Origin: Echinometra lucunter
Lineage: Eukaryota; Echinodermata; Echinoidea; Camarodonta; Echinometridae
Reading direction: 5' to 3'
Length of the DNA stretch: 64,000 bases
Assembly (NCBI GenBank): GCA_029962745.1
Contig: CM057154.1
Span: 838,955-902,954 of the forward strand
Part shown: piece after piece, positions 59,084 to 64,000 of the stretch
Layout: the number at the start of each line of letters is the position of its first letter
Numbering within the stretch: position 1 is the first letter of the stretch
Position numbers and translations under genes: made by a program
The notes under the pieces: model-generated
What the model was told of the DNA's origin: nothing
Seen by the model: the letters and a program-made list of their open reading frames with translations, nothing else
The model's database searches: none

Positions 59084-60949
59084 TAGTGGATACAAACTCA
59101 GTTCACTTATTCAACGTATCCAGTTTATACGAAATAACTGTTACACAATCTGTGAGTGCATGATTGTACAACGTGCAATAGATGATGCGCAATGCATCAT
59201 GCTATATATTCCAGACGGCTCAGTTTAGACTTGCAAATGATATTTGAACTTTAACAAAAGTAAAACTGTGCTAACCGTTAGATGAGTTTACATTAGGTTC
59301 AACAACAAAAAGCTCTGTGTTTGAAGGGGTTTGGCATGAATGGGAATATAAAGGCAATTGTAAACAATCAGAAAAAATGTTGGAATACTCGGTTAAAAAA
59401 TCTATTGAAGATTCTATTAACCCTAGGAGTGGCTGTTTAGTTTACCTTTTCTTTCTCCGCATCCTCTTTAAAAGTAAACAAATTCAAGCTTACGAGGAAT
59501 AGCCATAAGTGGCCAATTTACATAACACACTGATCTGGACTATGTAAGCCGATATGATAAGATAGTTATTAAAGGAAAATGTGGGTCATTTGGTTAACAA
59601 ACTTACAGAAGTTTTAGATGATAACGTTTTAGATGTATTTTTTACAGTTATAAGTCAGATAATAATTAACATGATAATACTGCCTGAACATGAAATTCCA
59701 TATGAATTGATTAACGTATTATCAAGAAACTCATGTCACATGAATACAACAGATACACAACGTTTTCTCTTTTTGGGGGGGTGTATATATTATATGTATG
59801 TATACATCATAAAAACAGAAAGTGGGCTTTCTTTCAAACTTCTCATATAAATCATAAATGAAATTTGATAGAAATACGTGTATAATAAATCACCCCCCCC
59901 CCCCCAAAAAAAAAGCCTCTCTTCCAATATCAAATGAGATCAGGTTTTAACTTGTTCAATTTATATAAATATCTACCCCCAGTTTACAATATTTACAGAA
60001 AAAAGTTACAATTTGAATTCAAATTTTATTTCTTATTTAGTATTTTTGAAATAGTAATGGTTACAAATTTATTGATTGGGGATATGAAAGAAAAAAATAA
60101 CTGAATAAATTTCAGTGAATTAAGTGATTCAAACTTTCCCTCACACGGACTCTTCTTTTACACTCTTCACATTGGTCATGTTGGTTACAGGGTTGATTTC
60201 TGACTCATTGATTATACATTTGTAATTCAGAAATAGAAAAATAACACTTAACAATTATCTTTGGCATAAAACATACAAGTCAAACTGTGATTTTAACGAT
60301 TACATGGCACATAAGGGTAATGGTTGTATAAGGCCAAGCAAATTGCTGTCAAGTAACATGTAAATAAAATTAAGCCCCTAGATAGTCTGTCGTGTTTAAA
60401 TAAACACATTAAGGGTGTATTCCTATAGAGAAACTGAAACGTTTTCCTTTACAAAGTGAAAAAGAAATGTTTATTTTGTACCCTAAAGCTGTAAATACGC
60501 GGGGAATCTACCAACCGACCAAATGGTCACATAATTATGTGTTTGAAAGACGGTGTGGGAGGATTCAATTTTACCACAGACTATGTAGTCAAAATAAGAC
60601 CACGTACATGCATATCAGGAATCCCTTCCTATTCTAGGCAATAAATAACTGCATCATTGTGTATATAGAAGGAAATCATATTAGAGCTAAAAAGAAGTTT
60701 AAGATTCAATTCACTTTAAAGTGTTCTCCCGGACATCGAAAATCCTTTTACAACAAGGCCACTGTAATCTTAATGCATGTCATCACTTATCTGTTTTGCC
60801 TTTTTATGTAAATTTCTTCATTATCCCCAACTGAAAAGATTGGATTTAATTTACGTAAACCAACAATGTACGTAGACAAGGTTTTCAGGTTTGCACCGTT
60901 CACTTGTAAACCTCAAAATTTTGTCTACGATAATTAGAAAAATGTGCCA

Positions 60950-61175
60950 AACTGAACCCTTTTGGTCTCCTATTTAGAACCTCCTGAAAAAGGGGAATTT
61001 ATGCATGTATAATTATATAAGGGTTCTTTATATCTTCAAACACCTCAGAAGGGTTCCTTGTACAACCAATAATGGTTCTAAAGACCCCTTTAGAACCTTT
61101 TAGAGAACCTTTGAAGGTTCCAAATGTGCATGGGACAAGAATAGATTCTAATTAGCACCATTTTTAAAAAGAGTG
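60950..61175. repeat. Segment with repeated AGAACC/GGTTCT motifs
   Basis: AGAACC or GGTTC(T/C) occurs repeatedly in both directions within about 200 bp (for example GGGTTCTTT, AGGGTTCCTTG, TTTAGAACC, GAGAACC, AAGGTTCC). This looks like subterminal repeats of an unrecognised MITE; clear boundaries were not found. Confidence 0.4.
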
Positions 61176-63761
61176 CACGATTAATCTTCAAAATTAGATA
61201 AGTGCACAAAATGAATGAATAAACAAAACCATAATTCTACACTTAATTTAAGATGTGGCAAAGATCATTCAAAATCTTTTGAAATGCACTTGATGTGCGA
61301 TTCTGTATGTTAATCCCCCGCTACTGATTGTGAACAAAACAGATCTCTGGAATCGTTTCTGATGTAACAAATGATACGTAAGGGTTATTGAATAATGGCC
61401 ACTCCTAAAATCACTTTATTTGACTGCACAGATACCAAAGTGATGAGAAGAAATGTCATTTTGCGATTCGGAATTGCTAGTCCATTCAAACTAAAATGTA
61501 CAGCGATTGAAATGAACTGAAGCTATTACAGGTAGAGTTGCATATCAGCAGTTTCAATTGTTGTGAATGATTTAAACGGTGAGGAGGAATCCGGACAACC
61601 AATTTCTGTAGAAATATATAAATATATCGCTCGGGGCAGATCCTGGAAAGTCAGAATTAAGGGGAATATGTGGATTACAGGTATGAAAAACAGTATTGTT
61701 TTCTGAAAGATATTTTCCTCCCTAAACTACGATTTTGAAAAATACCTACAGTCATCTCTCGACTTACCCACTAACCATGCTAACACTCAGTTGGCTCCAA
61801 AACCATTTTTCTTGACCCATTATTTTTTTATCAGAAAGGGGCCAGCAACCCATTGGATCAGCTACTGTTCATTCAGGTGGATCGTACTCAATCGATGTAT
61901 CTCTTCACCTTGACCTCGATAGAAGCTTTTGACCAGACACGTCGTTTCACAAGTTTCATAATGGAATGAAGAGATTAAAATTCGTTAATCAGGGCAAACA
62001 CATTATAGGGATCCGATACAAGCACCTATAAAAAATTTCTTCGCGTCAACCCTGGACCCAGTTATGGACCTAAAATAAAACCCAATCCTATCATGCCTAT
62101 ATAGCCCTGACAATACTTTTTTGACAAAATATAGCCTGAGGAAAGTTTGCAAGAACATATGTAAGGCCACTATACTGTGGAACTACGCAGGATCCAGGTT
62201 TTAAATCATCTACTAAGGATTGAAAAGTCTACACTGTTATGATGATTTGAGGTATATCTCAAATTCAAAATGTATATGTGTCAAAAGTTTCCAGTTGTCG
62301 ACCAAAGGTGAAAATAACTTTATGCTTACACATGCAACATGCATACAAATCACTAACTGATGGTGGAAGGATAGGTTTGGATGAGTTCCCCCCCCCCCCA
62401 AAAAAAATATGAATCAACACCACCCCTTCCTTAAAAGCAATCTTTTGTTCAAAGCCTGAGAACCCATATCAACTTTAGAATAAAAAACAATAACTCCCTT
62501 CATTTTTGTAGGAAAGGCATGTTTATAAATATGGATATGATGTTTCATCATCCCAGAAACTAAATGTCAAAATTGTGAATCTGTTTTTAATTGACGAAAC
62601 ATCCCATGGGTAATAATTCATTATTTCATTAAATTCAAACTGCAGCTCTCTATCTTACCACATGAATACAATTGGGCTTATTTTTTTGTAATGTATATTT
62701 CTTCCGATCTTCTCTTATGAATGCATATGCTGTATGAACATAAAGGGTGTGTAGAATTATATACTTCTTAAAAGAATTATTATAAGACTTCTATCTATGG
62801 ATCCAAGTAGCTAAAATTGCTGAGAATATAAAAAATCATATAATTACATTATCACACATGTTTTCAGAAAACAGTAGCAACATCACCAAATTTTCTCAAA
62901 ATGAAATTTAAAGAGGATCCTTCCTTCTATAACCCGGACAAGTCACGCATGCAAAATCCTATACCCTTTTCAAGGGGGGGGGGGGGGGGGAGAGGGGCGC
63001 AAATTGAATACAAGATCTCATCATCTCATTAAAAAAAAATCTTGAAGAATAAAGAGTGTTTCTCTCAGACAAATTCTGTTTAACTAAGTGTGCACACTGT
63101 TATCATTCAGAATTCATGATATTCTTTCTCAGGGTAAAACAAGTCATAAAAATGTTTGTTTTATTCAACTTTTCAAATATTCCTGAAGAATTTGGAGACA
63201 TGAATGTAAAATACAGAATGCTTATTAGTAACCACAACTATCTTATTCAATTGGCAACCTTGAAATCATCTGTTTAAAGGGAACGTATCACATAATGTAG
63301 AAATAGAGCAATTCAAAGCTATGTATATTTCTAGGGATTCAACCATCACAAATCTGAATATATCACATTAAACATAGAGGATCCAGTACTATATAACCAT
63401 TTTATCTGACTTTCATCTTTAAATCATCTTTCAAGGAGAGCGTATCACAAAGCTTTTTGGCAGTGCAAAGGTATACCCATTTTCTGCCATTCCACCATTC
63501 AAATTTTTTTTTTTAAATGTAGAAACATTGGCATACAAATATACCTTAACACCATATCCATATCGATCACATTTACTTTTCCATATTTATCATCAATTTT
63601 TTTTTCAATTGGCAATGCAGTGAAACTTATAAAATCACCATTATATATCACCTATATCACCTATATCCTAACAACACATAAAGGTAAATATTTTCTCATT
63701 TAAAGTCTTTTGACAGGTTGAAAAATCTCATAAACTTTCAGAGCATTAGTCCCCTTGCAAT

Positions 63762-63878
63762 ACAGTGTGTATCAATAAAAACGTTACACTTTTGAAAAAA
63801 AGAAAAATATAAAAGTTATGTTCCAAAATATTTCGAAGAGCTTTTCAACAGTGTAACGTATTTATTGATACGCCCAGT
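63762..63878. mobile_element. 117-bp mariner-type MITE
   Basis: Flanked by TA. Inverted ends share GTATCAATAAA and ACGTTACAC, one base apart between arms (CAATAAAAACGTTACAC, and on the right the complement of CAATAAATACGTTACAC). No coding capacity. Confidence 0.72.
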
Positions 63879-64000
63879 ATAAGAACACCTCACTTTGGAT
63901 TAATTTAATAATTGTTAATCGTGGGTTATTTATCGAACCTATTGTCTCTGTAAAGTTAATCATCATTATTGTTGCTCTTAGCTTGAACTTTTTGCGATAT

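Larger units (their letters stand above)
52968..64000. other. Region upstream of the visible gene; no exon found
   Basis: No EGF, VWD, FN3 or signal-peptide exon could be found on either strand here. It may be a first intron, the promoter side, or intergenic DNA. It holds the MITEs listed below, AT-rich unique DNA, and C or G homopolymers at about 58157-58171, 59893-59905, 62390-62399 and 62977-62990. Confidence 0.55.

Noticed and set aside
59317..59850. Two plus-strand frames of 61 and 89 residues
   Set aside because: AT-rich, no splice context or recognisable motif; consistent with chance open frames.

Overview
The window looks like nuclear DNA of a marine deuterostome, most likely an echinoderm and probably a sea urchin. 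The grounds are short exons separated by AT-rich introns with GT/AG borders, dense simple repeats and C/G homopolymers, many small fold-back elements with GTTTCATAAA-type ends, and a large secreted protein built from EGF, VWD, C8, TIL and FN3 modules. The genus call is inference. No bacterial gene, tRNA, rRNA or CRISPR array was seen.

Layout. (1) 1-2418 is the upstream region and 5' UTR of a plus-strand gene whose first coding exon (2419-2838) I recognise as an orthologue of NOL4/NOL4L. It carries an RFX-type X-box at 2161-2174 and a (CT)n tract just before the ATG. (2) 2839-16952 has no recognisable exon. It is presumably NOL4 intron 1, with microsatellites, a 1.1 kb polypurine tract, a perfect hairpin made of two CRE sites, and a perfect 14-bp X-box at 13246. 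(3) 16953-17452 is exactly 500 N, a scaffolding gap. (4) 17994-52967 on the minus strand holds 33 exons of one large modular gene. Every splice phase in the chain is compatible. Read N to C: EGF x6, VWD1-C8-TIL-cysteine-rich/EGF, EGF x4, VWD2-C8-TIL-cysteine-rich/EGF, EGF x6, FN3-EGF tail, FN3-EGF tail, VWD3. The 5' end (signal peptide, promoter) was not found. The 3' end appears to be inside the window, with a candidate polyadenylation signal at 17770. (5) 52968-64000 has no convincing exon and holds several DNA-transposon-like MITEs.

The visible part of the modular gene is about 5.46 kb of coding sequence (about 1,820 residues). The VWD1 and VWD2 blocks have matching exon order, phases and lengths, so they arose by internal duplication. 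VWD3 has the first two exons fused. Decayed copies of its exons lie in its introns. The 28 upstream exons are intact, but the last five all carry single-base frame breaks (six in total). These five lie within about 5 kb of the N gap, which points either to local assembly error or to loss of the C-terminal part. The protein is probably secreted and multimerising or adhesive, in the broad class of SCO-spondin, hemolectin, zonadhesin, IgGFc-binding protein and sea-star footprint protein. I cannot assign an exact orthologue.

The NOL4 exon and the modular gene face each other across the gap, and no further NOL4 exon is visible to the right. Either the modular gene is nested antisense in a very long NOL4 intron, or the gap joins unrelated contigs.
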